Source of the DNA: Sphingobium estronivorans
Lineage (GTDB): Bacteria; Pseudomonadota; Alphaproteobacteria; Sphingomonadales; Sphingomonadaceae
DNA: 64,000 nucleotides
Reading direction: 5' to 3'
Assembly (NCBI RefSeq): GCF_008692605.1
Contig: NZ_LFCT01000019.1
Coordinates: 1 to 64,000, forward strand
Shown: positions 51,894 to 61,108 of the stretch, in pieces
Layout of the letters: every line of letters starts with the position of its first letter
How positions within the stretch are numbered: the stretch's first letter is position 1
Notes under the pieces: model-generated
The model's input: the letters and a program-made list of their open reading frames with translations, nothing else
Database searches by the model: none
What the model was told of the DNA's origin: nothing
Program-made: the position numbers and the translations under genes

Positions 51894-54218
51894 ATGAACA
51901 TCTTGAGGAAAACTGCCGCCGCGATCCTTTCGGTGATGGCGCTGTTCCTCCTGGTCTTGGGTGCAAAGCTCGCGCTCCTTGGCGGTTCGATCTACTACCT
52001 GCTCGTCGGCATGACGTACCTCGGCTCGGCGTTCCTCGCGTGGCGAGGCGACGTCCGGGTCGCCTATGTCGCCGCGATCGTCTTCCTGGCCACTGTCGTC
52101 TGGGCATTCTACGAAGTCGGCACCGCCTATTGGGGGCTCTTTCCCAGGCTGATCGTTCCCTGGGCGGTTTTCTGCGTCAGCCTCTTTCTGTTTTCGTCCG
52201 TGCGACCCGGCAGGGATCGCGTGTTTCTGGCGTCCGGGCTCGTCCTGATCCTCGGGCTGGTCGTCTTCATCGGACGCGGGTTCGTCGCCACGCCCTACGT
52301 GTCCCACGACGGCGCCGAGAGCTACCGGACCGCCGGCGCCGGGAACGCGCCGGTCGACTGGACCGGCTTCAGCCGTGACACCTTCGGCACGCGGTTTTCG
52401 CCGTTCGACCAGATCAATCGCGACAATGTGAAGAATTTGCAGCCGGTCTGGACCTACCGGACCGGCCGCAACATCAGCGACGGCAACGAGGTCGATCAGA
52501 ACACGCCGCTCCAGATCGGCAATAGTTTATATGCCTGCACGCCGGAGAATGCGGTGCACGCCATAGACGCGACGACCGGCAAGCGCCGGTGGGTGTTCGA
52601 GGCGAAGGCCAAGGCCGTTGCATGGGCGCGCTGCCGCGGGCTTGGCTTCTTCCGCGACGAGCAGGCGACGAAGGGGCAGGTCTGCGCGTCGCGCATCATC
52701 GGCAACACCGTCGACGGTCGGCTCTTCGCGCTCGATGCGGAGACGGGCGCGCTATGCCCCGGCTTCGGCTCCGGCGGTGTCGTCAATTTGCGTGACGGCA
52801 TGGGGGCGGAGGGCCCCGGCTACTATTACCAGAACTCGGCACCGCTGATCGCAGGCGACAAGATCGTGGTCGGCGGCTGGGTTTCGGATAACCAGATGCT
52901 CGGGGAGCCGGCAGGCGGCCTGCGGGCGTTCGATGTTCGCACGGGCGCTCTCGTCTGGGCTTGGGATCCCGGCAACCCGGCAGTGCGCAAAGGACCCGCC
53001 GATGGCGGCAGCTATACGCTGGGAACGCCCAACATGTGGACCCATGCCGCCTACGATCCCGCGCTTGGGCTGATCTACGCTCCCATGGGCAATGCCGGCA
53101 CCGACTATTACAACGCCGCCCGACCGAAGGAATCCCTCAAATACAACGACGCGCTCGTGGCGCTGGATGCCGGCACGGGCGTTCCGAGATGGTCCTTTCA
53201 GACAACGCGCAACGACTTGTGGGACTATGATCTGCCGTCGCAACCGGCGTTGCTCGACATGAAGAATGATGCCGGCGCCATCGTGCCTGCCGTGATTATC
53301 CTCACCAAGCGCGGTCAGATATTCGCCCTGGACCGCCGCACGGGGACTCCTATTTCTCGCGTCGAGGAGCGGCCGGTCCCCACGCGCGGGTCCATCCCGG
53401 AAAACCGCGTATCGCCGACACAGCCCTATTCGACAGGCATGCCGGTGATCGCGGCGCCGCGCTTCACCGAGGCGTCGTCATGGGGGATGACGATGTTCGA
53501 CCAGCTGACCTGCCGGATCAGCTTCAGGCGGTTGCGCTATGATGGCGATTTCACGCCGCCCGGTCTGGACTGGAGCATGGCCAATCCCGGCGCATTGGGC
53601 GGCCTCAACTGGGGGAGTGCGTCGTACGATCCGGCCCATCACCGCCTGTTCGTCAACGACATCCGCCTGCCGAGCACGCGGAGGCTCATGACGCGATCGG
53701 AATATGAGAAGCTCATCAAGACGCGCGCGCCCACGCCTGACGGCCACGGATTAGGCCCGATGGCTGGAACGCCTTACGGGGTCGAGAGTGCCACCTGGGC
53801 GTCCGCGCTCGGCGTGCCCTGTTCGCAGCCACCCTTCGGCACCATTACGGCCATCGATCTGGATACGCGCAAAGTGGCATGGCAGATCCCGGCCGGCACC
53901 GCCAAGATGCTGGGCCCACTCGGGATCCGGCTCGGCCTGCCATTGACGCCGGGGATGCCGAGCTACGCCGGAACCTCGACGACGGCGGGCGGCCTGGTGT
54001 TCTTCGCGGGCACGCAGGACTATTATCTGCGCGCGCTGGACGCCGGGACGGGCAAGGAGCTGTGGCGATACGCCCTTCCGGTGGGCGCCAGCGCCACGCC
54101 GATGAGCTACATATCCCCGATCAATGGTCGTCAATATGTCGTGATCTCGGTGGGCGGCGCCGCACATTCGCCGGACGTGGGCGACTACATCATGGCCTTC
54201 GCGTTACCGAGAGGGTGA
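51894..54218 (+). CDS. Membrane-bound PQQ-dependent dehydrogenase (glucose/quinate/shikimate family)
   Basis: This 774-aa protein is close in length to E. coli Gcd (796). Residues 8-145 contain five hydrophobic helices that anchor it and should bind ubiquinone. The remainder is a PQQ beta-propeller facing the periplasm, with repeated W-motif blades: VHAIDATTGKRRWVFEAKA, LFALDAETGALCPGFG, LVALDAGTGVPRWSFQT and LRALDAGTGKELWRYALP. It oxidises a sugar or polyol to a lactone or keto acid and feeds electrons to the respiratory chain. Glucose versus quinate specificity cannot be fixed by eye. ATG 51894 is chosen with GGCAGG upstream. Confidence 0.9.
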   Translation: MNILRKTAAAILSVMALFLLVLGAKLALLGGSIYYLLVGMTYLGSAFLAWRGDVRVAYVAAIVFLATVVWAFYEVGTAYWGLFPRLIVPWAVFCVSLFLFSSVRPGRDRVFLASGLVLILGLVVFIGRGFVATPYVSHDGAESYRTAGAGNAPVDWTGFSRDTFGTRFSPFDQINRDNVKNLQPVWTYRTGRNISDGNEVDQNTPLQIGNSLYACTPENAVHAIDATTGKRRWVFEAKAKAVAWARCRGLGFFRDEQATKGQVCASRIIGNTVDGRLFALDAETGALCPGFGSGGVVNLRDGMGAEGPGYYYQNSAPLIAGDKIVVGGWVSDNQMLGEPAGGLRAFDVRTGALVWAWDPGNPAVRKGPADGGSYTLGTPNMWTHAAYDPALGLIYAPMGNAGTDYYNAARPKESLKYNDALVALDAGTGVPRWSFQTTRNDLWDYDLPSQPALLDMKNDAGAIVPAVIILTKRGQIFALDRRTGTPISRVEERPVPTRGSIPENRVSPTQPYSTGMPVIAAPRFTEASSWGMTMFDQLTCRISFRRLRYDGDFTPPGLDWSMANPGALGGLNWGSASYDPAHHRLFVNDIRLPSTRRLMTRSEYEKLIKTRAPTPDGHGLGPMAGTPYGVESATWASALGVPCSQPPFGTITAIDLDTRKVAWQIPAGTAKMLGPLGIRLGLPLTPGMPSYAGTSTTAGGLVFFAGTQDYYLRALDAGTGKELWRYALPVGASATPMSYISPINGRQYVVISVGGAAHSPDVGDYIMAFALPRG

Positions 54219-54263
54219 TCGAGCTGTTGTCTGTTGCGGCTGGACGCCGTGGCTCCTGTTCGG

Positions 54264-54317
54264 CCTGACCGTGCTTTCGATCTTCGTATGGCCAAGCAGA
54301 ATCTGAACCGCGCGGAG
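54264..54317 (-). pseudogene. Tyrosine recombinase C-terminal remnant
   Basis: The minus strand encodes LRAVQILLGHTKIESTVR, the conserved block around the catalytic LLGH motif of phage-type integrases. The expected RYLG continuation with the nucleophile Tyr is absent (the sequence runs RPNRSHG), and nothing integrase-like lies upstream. It is a short relic of an integration event on the right side of the catabolic cluster. Confidence 0.6.
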
Positions 54318-54479
54318 GGAGGTCGACCCATGCCGGTCACTAAGTCCCGACCGTCCGCTCGTGCAGTCCGACAGCAGTGGAAGGCTGGCGCATCCGCCCA
54401 GCATCGCGATGTTGAGGACCGCCTTTCCTTCGTTGTACCGAGGCAAATCGGTATTGGCTCGTGCGGCGCGTGAGCATGT

Positions 54480-54514
54480 CCAAGGCGTGATGCGTTAGCA
54501 TCTTAGCGCCTTGG
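54480..54514. repeat. Two-part hairpin upstream of the esterase gene
   Basis: The outer stem CCAAGGCG / CGCCTTGG encloses an inner stem GATGC / GCATC with loop GTTA. There is no T tract. It may be a REP-like element or a leader structure. Confidence 0.4.
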
Positions 54515-54546
54515 TATAAGGCGCCGCATATCGCGACAGGAGGTCT

Positions 54547-55422
54547 ATGAGCAGGCGGCTATTATGGACGGCGACGGGGATCGGCGTGCTGACGGGCATG
54601 ATTGGTCTTGCCTGGGCGCCGTTGCAGGGCTTCGATCTGCTTGTTCCCAAGGATAGCGGCGGTATAAGGATAGCGAGCGGCATCGCCTATGGCGATGGAC
54701 AGCGCAGGATGCTGGACATTTATGCGCCGCGCGTCCGGAAGGCAGGCGCGCAACTGCCGATCATTCTTTTCTTCTACGGCGGTTCCTGGGCGAGCGGTAC
54801 GCGGGCAGGCTATAGCTTCGTCGGGCGGGCGTTGGCGGCGCAAGGCTTTCTTGTCGTCATCCCAGATTATCGGATCGGTCCCGAAAATCTCTATCCCGAT
54901 TTCGTGACCGATGGCGCCGATGCCGTGCGATGGGTGATCGCACACGGCCAGGCCTATGGCGGCACGCCCGACAGGATGGTGCTGAGCGGCCATTCGGCGG
55001 GCGCCTATATCGCGGCAATGCTCGCCATGGACAGACGCTGGCTCGGTCCGGCGCGAAGGGCGATCAAGGGATTTGTCGGCATTGCCGGCCCCTATGATTT
55101 CGTACCTTTCGATGTGCCCGCCAGCAAAGCTGCCTTCGGGCAGTGGCCAAATCCGGCTGAAACCCAGCCGGTCACATGGGCGGGCGCAGGCGATCCGCCG
55201 AGCCTGCTGCTGGTCGGCGGGGATGACGAAACCGTCCGCGCGCGCAATAGCGAGGCGCTGGCCACCCGGTTGCAGGCAGCTGGCGTGACAGTCCGGATCA
55301 GGCGCTATCCCGGGATAGGACATGTCGGAATGGTTACGGCCTTTGCCCGGCCGTTCCGATCCCGTGCCCCGGTGCTGGAAGACAGCGTGCGTTTCATGCG
55401 CGCCGTGACGGCTGCCGACTGA
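54547..55422 (+). CDS. Alpha/beta hydrolase (esterase/lipase, BD-FAE-like)
   Basis: This 291-aa protein has an N-terminal hydrophobic segment (about 7-24) that may be a signal or anchor. The oxyanion motif is FFYGGSW, the nucleophile elbow GHSAG (about 150), and DDETV and GIGHVGM supply the probable Asp and His. It resembles carboxylesterases of the hormone-sensitive-lipase or BD-FAE type. It stands alone, convergent with the GltB-like gene. Confidence 0.87.
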   Translation: MSRRLLWTATGIGVLTGMIGLAWAPLQGFDLLVPKDSGGIRIASGIAYGDGQRRMLDIYAPRVRKAGAQLPIILFFYGGSWASGTRAGYSFVGRALAAQGFLVVIPDYRIGPENLYPDFVTDGADAVRWVIAHGQAYGGTPDRMVLSGHSAGAYIAAMLAMDRRWLGPARRAIKGFVGIAGPYDFVPFDVPASKAAFGQWPNPAETQPVTWAGAGDPPSLLLVGGDDETVRARNSEALATRLQAAGVTVRIRRYPGIGHVGMVTAFARPFRSRAPVLEDSVRFMRAVTAAD

Positions 55423-55453
55423 ATCCGTCAACCGTCTGTTACCGCCATGCCGA

Positions 55454-57094
55454 TCATGGCGCGCGTCGTCTGAAGGATGTGGGGTCGGCCTGAGTCCACC
55501 AGCGAGCCAGTCGCGCATCTCGGACGCCATCCAGCAGTTCGCCCGGTTCGACGAACGGATAGAGTTCGTCCATCGACCGCATCTCCACCGCGCTGATCCG
55601 CTGGCGCAGACCGTCCGGCGTGAACTCGTCCGGGGAATGGAGGCCGCAGGCGACGACGATGTCGTGCAGAGCCGACAATGTCGATCGTTGAAAGCGGGCA
55701 ACCCGCTCCGCTTTCTCCGGTATGACAAGGCCCCGCTGGCGTGCTGCCGACTGGGTCGCAACCCCCGTCGGACAGGTATCGGTATGGCAACGCATCGACT
55801 GCACGCAGCCCAGCGAGAACATGAATGCCCGCGCCGCGTTGCACCAGTCCGCGCCAAGCGCAGCATTCATCGCGATCCCGGCGCCCGAACTGACCTTGCC
55901 CGATGCAGCCAGCCTGACCTTGCCCTTGAGGTTCGTTCCCACCAGCGCGTTCCGCGCGAGCATGAGCCCTTCGCGGAGCGGCATACCCACCCGGTCGGAC
56001 AATTCCGTCGGTGCGGCGCCGGTGCCGCCTTCCGCACCGTCGATCACGATGAAGTCGATCAGGATACCGGTCTCCATCATTGCCTTGATCACCGCGAACA
56101 ATTCATGGGGATAGCCCACGCACAATTTGATGCCGACCGGCTTGCCGCCTGACAGTTCGCGCATCCGGCCGGCGAATTCGACCAGCTGGATCGGCGTGGA
56201 AAAAGCGCTGTGTCCGGGCGGCGACAGGCAGTCCTCGCCCACTGGCACGTCCCGGGTGGCGGCGATTTCAGGCGTCACCTTGGCGCCCGGCAGCAGTCCG
56301 CCATGACCGGGCTTGGCGCCCTGGCTGAGCTTGATCTCGGTCATCTTGACCGCATCATGGGCGGCGCGATCGGCAAAATGTCCGGGATCGAAATGGCCTT
56401 GCCGATCCCGGCAGCCAAAATAGCCAGATCCGATTTCCCAGACGATGTCGCCGCCATGTTTGAGATGATAGGGTGACAATCCGCCTTCGCCGGTATCGTG
56501 ATAGAAATTGCCGATCTTCGCGCCCAGATTCAGGGCCTCGATTGCGTTCGCGCCCAGCGCGCCGAAGCTCATCGCCGAAATGTTGAGGCGGGCGGCCTGA
56601 TAGGGTTGGCTACACTGATCGGTGCCGACATGGACGCGCGTTTCCCTGGGCGCATCGCGGGATGGAGCGATGCTATGGGCCAGCCATTCATACTCGTCGG
56701 AATAGACGTCCAATTCCGTACCAAAGGGATGGGCGTCGACCTCCCCTTTCGCGCGGGCATAGACCAGGGCTCGTTCATCATGGCTGTAGGGACGTCCGTC
56801 CAGATCGCTTTCGACGATATAGGCTCGCGCAAAGGGGCGGAGCCATTCGAAGAACCAGCGGAAACGAGCGGAGGCAGGATAGTTGCGGCGGAGGGAATGA
56901 TGGGGCTGGACAAGGTCGATCAGCGCCAGCGCCAGCACTGGCGTGAACAGCAACAAGGTCCACAGCAGCCAATGATACCGCCATCCGATGGCCAGCGCGC
57001 CGACGGTCCCCACCAGGCCGATCAGGAGCAGAAGGTTTCGCGACACGGCATTGTCGCGGGTCAGCGCCGCGGTCAGGACGGATCTTTCCGTCAC
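55454..57094 (-). CDS. FMN-binding glutamate synthase-like protein (GltB central/FMN domain)
   Basis: This 546-aa protein begins with two transmembrane helices (about 18-60), followed by a GltS-type FMN domain: SMSFGALGANAIEALNLGA, QGAKPGHGGLLPG, VIDGAEGGTGAAP and the Cys-rich CHTDTCPTGVAT, which in GltB belongs to the Fe-S region. It lacks the glutamine amidotransferase domain, so it is not a complete glutamate synthase. GTG 57094 overlaps the poxB stop. The physiological reaction of these stand-alone proteins is not established. Confidence 0.88.
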   Translation of the reverse strand: MTERSVLTAALTRDNAVSRNLLLLIGLVGTVGALAIGWRYHWLLWTLLLFTPVLALALIDLVQPHHSLRRNYPASARFRWFFEWLRPFARAYIVESDLDGRPYSHDERALVYARAKGEVDAHPFGTELDVYSDEYEWLAHSIAPSRDAPRETRVHVGTDQCSQPYQAARLNISAMSFGALGANAIEALNLGAKIGNFYHDTGEGGLSPYHLKHGGDIVWEIGSGYFGCRDRQGHFDPGHFADRAAHDAVKMTEIKLSQGAKPGHGGLLPGAKVTPEIAATRDVPVGEDCLSPPGHSAFSTPIQLVEFAGRMRELSGGKPVGIKLCVGYPHELFAVIKAMMETGILIDFIVIDGAEGGTGAAPTELSDRVGMPLREGLMLARNALVGTNLKGKVRLAASGKVSSGAGIAMNAALGADWCNAARAFMFSLGCVQSMRCHTDTCPTGVATQSAARQRGLVIPEKAERVARFQRSTLSALHDIVVACGLHSPDEFTPDGLRQRISAVEMRSMDELYPFVEPGELLDGVRDARLARWWTQADPTSFRRRAP

Positions 57095-58800
57095 GACAGC
57101 AAATTCCGGATCAATCCCATCACATCACGCCCGCGTCCATTCAGCACGGCCTTGGCGGAATAGAGCGCCATGCCCGCCACTTGGCCCGCCTCCACTTTTG
57201 GCGGCATCACGAGTTCATAGCGATCGGTCACTACGTCCAGCAGGGCCGGTCCCGGCGCGGCGAGCCAGTCGCGCACGGCGTCCTCCAGTTGCTCGGCCTG
57301 TTCCACCCGCCGTCCCCACAGTCCCATCGCCTCGGCCACGCGGGCAAAGTCGGGATTGACCAGTTCGGTATAGGCCTCCATCAGCCCTTCGACCTTCTGT
57401 TCGATTTCCACGAAGTCGAGCGCGCCATTGTTGAATACGGCCACCTTGATTGGCAGATTTTCCTGAACCGCCGTCAGCAGATCGCCGAGCAGCATGGCAA
57501 TGCCTCCATCCCCCGACAGCGATATCACCATCCGGTCGGGGAATGCTGCCTTCGCCCCCAGTGCTTGCGGCATGGCGTTAGCCATGGTGCCATGGCTGAG
57601 GCTGATCACGGTGCGGTTTTGTCCCGTGGCAGCGACATGGCGCAGGCACCAGACCATCGGCGATCCGGCGTCGGCGGTGTAGATGCTATTTGCTGGCGCG
57701 GCTCGCGAAATCACTTCGGTGAGATATTGGGGATGGATCGCGCCGCCCTTGCCGATCGTCGCATGCTTGGCCTCATCTTCCATGGCGCGGGCGCGATGCG
57801 TCAGGCATTCGTCGAGAAAGTCACGCTCGCTGCGCGGCGCGATGCGGGGTAGCAGTGCGTCGATGGTGGTCGCGATGTCGCCCACGAAACCCATAGTCAC
57901 GGGATGGCGCCGCCCCAGATGGGTACCGTCGATATCCACCTGGATGATGGTCGCCTTTTCCGGATAATATTGCCGCCACGCAAAGTCGCAGCCCAGCAGC
58001 AGCAGCGTGTCGCAGGTCATGAGCGCGTGATAGCCGGCTTCGCTGCCGAAAATGCCGGTCATTCCCACGTTAAAGGGATTGTCGTGCTCCAGAAAATCCT
58101 TGGCGCGGGAGGTATGCGCGACCGGGGACTGCAAGGCGTTGGCAAGGGCGACGATCTGCTGATGCGCCGTTTCACAGCCCGATCCGCCATAGATGGCGAT
58201 CTTCTTCCCCTTGGCCAGTTCGGCAGCGATGCGATCCAGTTCCGTCTCGGCGGGGCGGATCACCGGCTTGGCCGGATGGACCGCGAAGGCCGGTTCGTCC
58301 GGCGCTTTTGCGCTCGAAATATCGGCCGGCACGATCAGAACGGCGACGCCCTTCTTCGCCAGCGCAGCCTGGGCGGCCATAGCCGTCTTGCGCCGGGCCT
58401 GGGCGGGCGTGGTGATTTCCTCGCAGAACACGCTGCAGGTCTGAAAGATCGACCGGAAGTCGACCTCCTGCGGAAAGTCGAAGCCCATTTCATCACGGAT
58501 GATCTGGCTGGCAATCAACACGACAGGTGCGCGATTGCGATGAGATTCAAACAGGCCATTAACGAAGTGCAGACTGCCCGGCCCACAAGATCCAGCGCAA
58601 AGGGCCAAGTCCCCGGTCAACAGCGCATCGGCGCCTGCCGCGAACCCGCCCGCTTCCTCGTGGCGGACATGGACCCAGCGAATATCGCTTTCGCGGATGG
58701 CGTCGGTCACATGGTTGAGCGTATCGCCCGGTACCCCATAGCAGCGCCGAGCGCCCGCTGACGCCAATGTTTCCACGATCACCTGCGCCACTGTGCTCAT
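57091..58800 (-). CDS. poxB: Ubiquinone-dependent pyruvate dehydrogenase (PoxB-like)
   Basis: This 569-aa ThDP- and FAD-dependent enzyme decarboxylates pyruvate to acetate and reduces ubiquinone. It aligns with E. coli PoxB through YGVPGDTLNHVTDAI, RHEEAGGFAAGADA, CAGSCGPGSLH and the ThDP motif GDGGIAMLLGDLLTAVQ. It also aligns with the C-terminal ALYSAKAVLNGRGRDVM region that binds membranes in PoxB. ATG 58800 has GGGAG upstream. The operon with the GltB-like gene is unusual. Confidence 0.9.
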   Translation of the reverse strand: MSTVAQVIVETLASAGARRCYGVPGDTLNHVTDAIRESDIRWVHVRHEEAGGFAAGADALLTGDLALCAGSCGPGSLHFVNGLFESHRNRAPVVLIASQIIRDEMGFDFPQEVDFRSIFQTCSVFCEEITTPAQARRKTAMAAQAALAKKGVAVLIVPADISSAKAPDEPAFAVHPAKPVIRPAETELDRIAAELAKGKKIAIYGGSGCETAHQQIVALANALQSPVAHTSRAKDFLEHDNPFNVGMTGIFGSEAGYHALMTCDTLLLLGCDFAWRQYYPEKATIIQVDIDGTHLGRRHPVTMGFVGDIATTIDALLPRIAPRSERDFLDECLTHRARAMEDEAKHATIGKGGAIHPQYLTEVISRAAPANSIYTADAGSPMVWCLRHVAATGQNRTVISLSHGTMANAMPQALGAKAAFPDRMVISLSGDGGIAMLLGDLLTAVQENLPIKVAVFNNGALDFVEIEQKVEGLMEAYTELVNPDFARVAEAMGLWGRRVEQAEQLEDAVRDWLAAPGPALLDVVTDRYELVMPPKVEAGQVAGMALYSAKAVLNGRGRDVMGLIRNLLS

Positions 58801-58994
58801 CATCCGCTCCCACATCCTATCTCAACATGGAAGGGAAAGCGGCAAGCACCGTTCATGTTCCGTTACAAATCTGTCATCGACCCTTCCAGGGCGTTCAGCA
58901 GCGATTTTTCGCGCAGGAGCGGCGAAACTGATCGGCTTATCAGCAAGGTTGGATCGGGAATTTGAGCGGAGGCGCTATCCTTGCCAGTTTCTGA

Positions 58995-59423
58995 TCATGA
59001 TCTGGATCGCCCTTTGGACCGGGGTCTATTGCTGCGCGCTGCCGCGATTTTCAGTAATCGTCGGAAGGATGGGCATTCCATATGACTGGGCGCGGGACAG
59101 ATGGCGGCATGGCGAAGGCCGTTTCTGAGAGCCGTGAGTTGCCCGATCATCCTGTCCAGTTCTTCCGCCTTCGCGCTGAGCAGCTCGCGATCCAGTTGCG
59201 CGGGCTGATCGCTGCCGAACATCGCGGCGATTTCATCCAGCGAGAAACCAGCCATGCGTCCAAGCGCAATCAGCGCCAGCCGTCCTAATATGTCAGGTTC
59301 AAAGGTGCGACGGAGTCCGCGCCGTCCCAGTGACTCGATCAGCCCCTTTTCCTCATAATATCGCAATGTGGAGGCAGGCAGGCCGGATTGCTTTGCCACC
59401 TCGGCAATATCGAGCAGTTTCAT
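58995..59423 (-). CDS. MerR-family transcriptional regulator
   Basis: This 142-aa protein has an N-terminal MerR winged helix (MKLLDIAEVAKQSGLPASTL, RYYEEKGLI) and a dimerisation helix (LDRMIGQLTALRNGL). A C-terminal pair of Cys lies in CPAPSHMECPSF, about where metal- or redox-sensing members bind ligand. ATG 59423 follows GAGG; upstream ATGs fall beyond the operator. It is divergent from the DHA2-type exporter, which it probably controls. Confidence 0.9.
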   Translation of the reverse strand: MKLLDIAEVAKQSGLPASTLRYYEEKGLIESLGRRGLRRTFEPDILGRLALIALGRMAGFSLDEIAAMFGSDQPAQLDRELLSAKAEELDRMIGQLTALRNGLRHAAICPAPSHMECPSFRRLLKIAAARSNRPRSKGRSRS

Positions 59424-59425
59424 AC

Positions 59426-59456
59426 TTGACCTCAAGCCGACTTGAAGTGGCATCGT
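59426..59456 (+). promoter_or_regulatory. MerR/SoxR-type operator-promoter for the exporter
   Basis: TTGACC (-35) is followed by a dyad CCTCAAG-CCGA-CTTGAAG (59430-59447), nearly the SoxR-box consensus, and a weak CATCGT (-10) 19 bp downstream. The long spacer with a centred dyad is the hallmark of MerR-activated promoters. Confidence 0.65.
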
Positions 59457-59492
59457 GCAGCCCATGGTCATTGGTTGCAAGGATATTGAGAG

Positions 59493-60929
59493 ATGCCGCA
59501 GGTCGTGAAACGGGTCAGGTCAAATCGCGCATGCGACGCTGACGTTCAGAGCGGTTCAACGCTATGGCCGCTGGCCGGACTTTCGCTGGCCATGCTGATG
59601 CCTTCCCTTGCCACAAGCACCACCAATATGGCGCTGCCCATTCTTTCGCAGGAATTCAGCCTATCGTTCCGGTCCGCTCAGTGGATCGTCCTGAGCTATC
59701 TTCTGACGGTGACCGCCATGGTCGTGGGTGCGGGACGTATCGGCGATATGATCGGGCGGCGCAGGCTGATGCTCACAGGCATCGGAATTTTCAGCGCGGC
59801 ATCGATATTCTGTGCGCTGGCTCCGGCATTCGGCATGCTGATCGTCGCTCGACTGGTGCAGGGCATGGGCGCGGCAATCATGATGGCGCTGACGATGGCC
59901 TTTGTCGGCGATGTGGTCCCAACGTCGCGCACGGGGCGAGCGATGGGATTGCTGGGCACCATGTCCGCCGCTGGAACGACGCTGGGTCCGGCCCTGGGCG
60001 GCATGCTGATCGCATGGGGCGGCACCGGCATGATCTTCCTCGTCAATGTTCCTGTCGGATTGCTGACCTTCCTGCTTTTATACCGCGCCCTGCCAGCAGC
60101 GGAAGGCGCTGTGGCCGAAGGCGGCGTCAAAGGCTTCGACACGGCGGGCATGGCGCTGATGATCTTTACGCTGACGGCCTATGCCCTGGCCATGACGATC
60201 GGCCATGGGGAGTTTGGCTTTTATAATATCGGCCTGATGATGGCCGCGATGGTGGGAGGCGTCCTGTTCCTTGTTGTCGAAGCCAAAGCCGCGTCGCCTT
60301 TGATCCGATTGGGATTGTTTCGCACCCCGGCCATTCGCTCCGGCCTTGCCGCAAGTGCGTTGGTATCGACGGTCATGATGACGACGCTGATCGTCGGCCC
60401 CTTCTATCTGAACGGTGCGCTCGGTCTGGGGGCCGTCATGTCGGGACTGGTCCTGTCGGCGGGGCCATTGGTTGCAGCCCTCACGGGCTTTCCCGCCGGG
60501 CAATTGGTCGACCGCCTCGGCCCTGATCGTGTGGCCTATATCGGTCAGTCTGCGCTGTTGGCAGGATGCTGCGCCCTGATCGGCCTTCCGGTTTCCTGGG
60601 GTGTGGGGGGTTATGTGGCCGCAATCATGGCGATGACGGCAGGCTATGCGTTGTTTCAGGCAGCCAATAACAGCGCGATCATGGCAAGTGCCAACGCCGC
60701 GGAACGCGGTATTGTCTCGGCCATGATCGGCCTGTCGCGCAATCTGGGACTGGTTACAGGCGCTTCGGCGATGGGGGCGGTGTTTGCATTCGGCACCTCC
60801 ACTTGGGATGTCGGCACGGCCGGTCAGGAAGCTGTCGCCACGGGAATGCATCTGGCCTTTGCGGTGGCCGCTGTTCTCGTAATGACGGCTATTCTGTTAG
60901 CGTTTCTTGAGAGGCATCGCCGAAATTAG
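59493..60929 (+). CDS. MFS exporter of the DHA2 (EmrB/QacA) type
   Basis: This 478-aa protein has about 14 hydrophobic segments, the loop 2-3 motif GRIGDMIGRRRL, and the motif C-like GLLGTMSAAGTTLGPALGG in helix 5, typical of drug:H+ antiporters. It exports toxic compounds across the inner membrane. The adjacent MerR gene and dyad suggest induction by such a compound. Confidence 0.9.
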   Translation: MPQVVKRVRSNRACDADVQSGSTLWPLAGLSLAMLMPSLATSTTNMALPILSQEFSLSFRSAQWIVLSYLLTVTAMVVGAGRIGDMIGRRRLMLTGIGIFSAASIFCALAPAFGMLIVARLVQGMGAAIMMALTMAFVGDVVPTSRTGRAMGLLGTMSAAGTTLGPALGGMLIAWGGTGMIFLVNVPVGLLTFLLLYRALPAAEGAVAEGGVKGFDTAGMALMIFTLTAYALAMTIGHGEFGFYNIGLMMAAMVGGVLFLVVEAKAASPLIRLGLFRTPAIRSGLAASALVSTVMMTTLIVGPFYLNGALGLGAVMSGLVLSAGPLVAALTGFPAGQLVDRLGPDRVAYIGQSALLAGCCALIGLPVSWGVGGYVAAIMAMTAGYALFQAANNSAIMASANAAERGIVSAMIGLSRNLGLVTGASAMGAVFAFGTSTWDVGTAGQEAVATGMHLAFAVAAVLVMTAILLAFLERHRRN

Positions 60930-61108
60930 AAGGGCGAAACCGAGCTGGCTGACATCCCCTTCGACCAACGGCGCGCGAGTCCACGGAAATCCTGATTCAT
61001 AACCTTTCCTGGCATCTTGGAATTTCAACGGTCATCGTCATGAATGGACGAGAGATATTGTGCTATGGGCGGCGCGCCGGCGGAGGAAGGCGATCCGGTC
61101 AACACGGA

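Larger units (their letters stand above)
54219..54546. other. Intergenic region with integrase remnant and hairpin
   Basis: It holds the tyrosine-recombinase remnant (54264-54317) and the hairpin at 54480-54514. Otherwise I see no gene. Confidence 0.5.
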
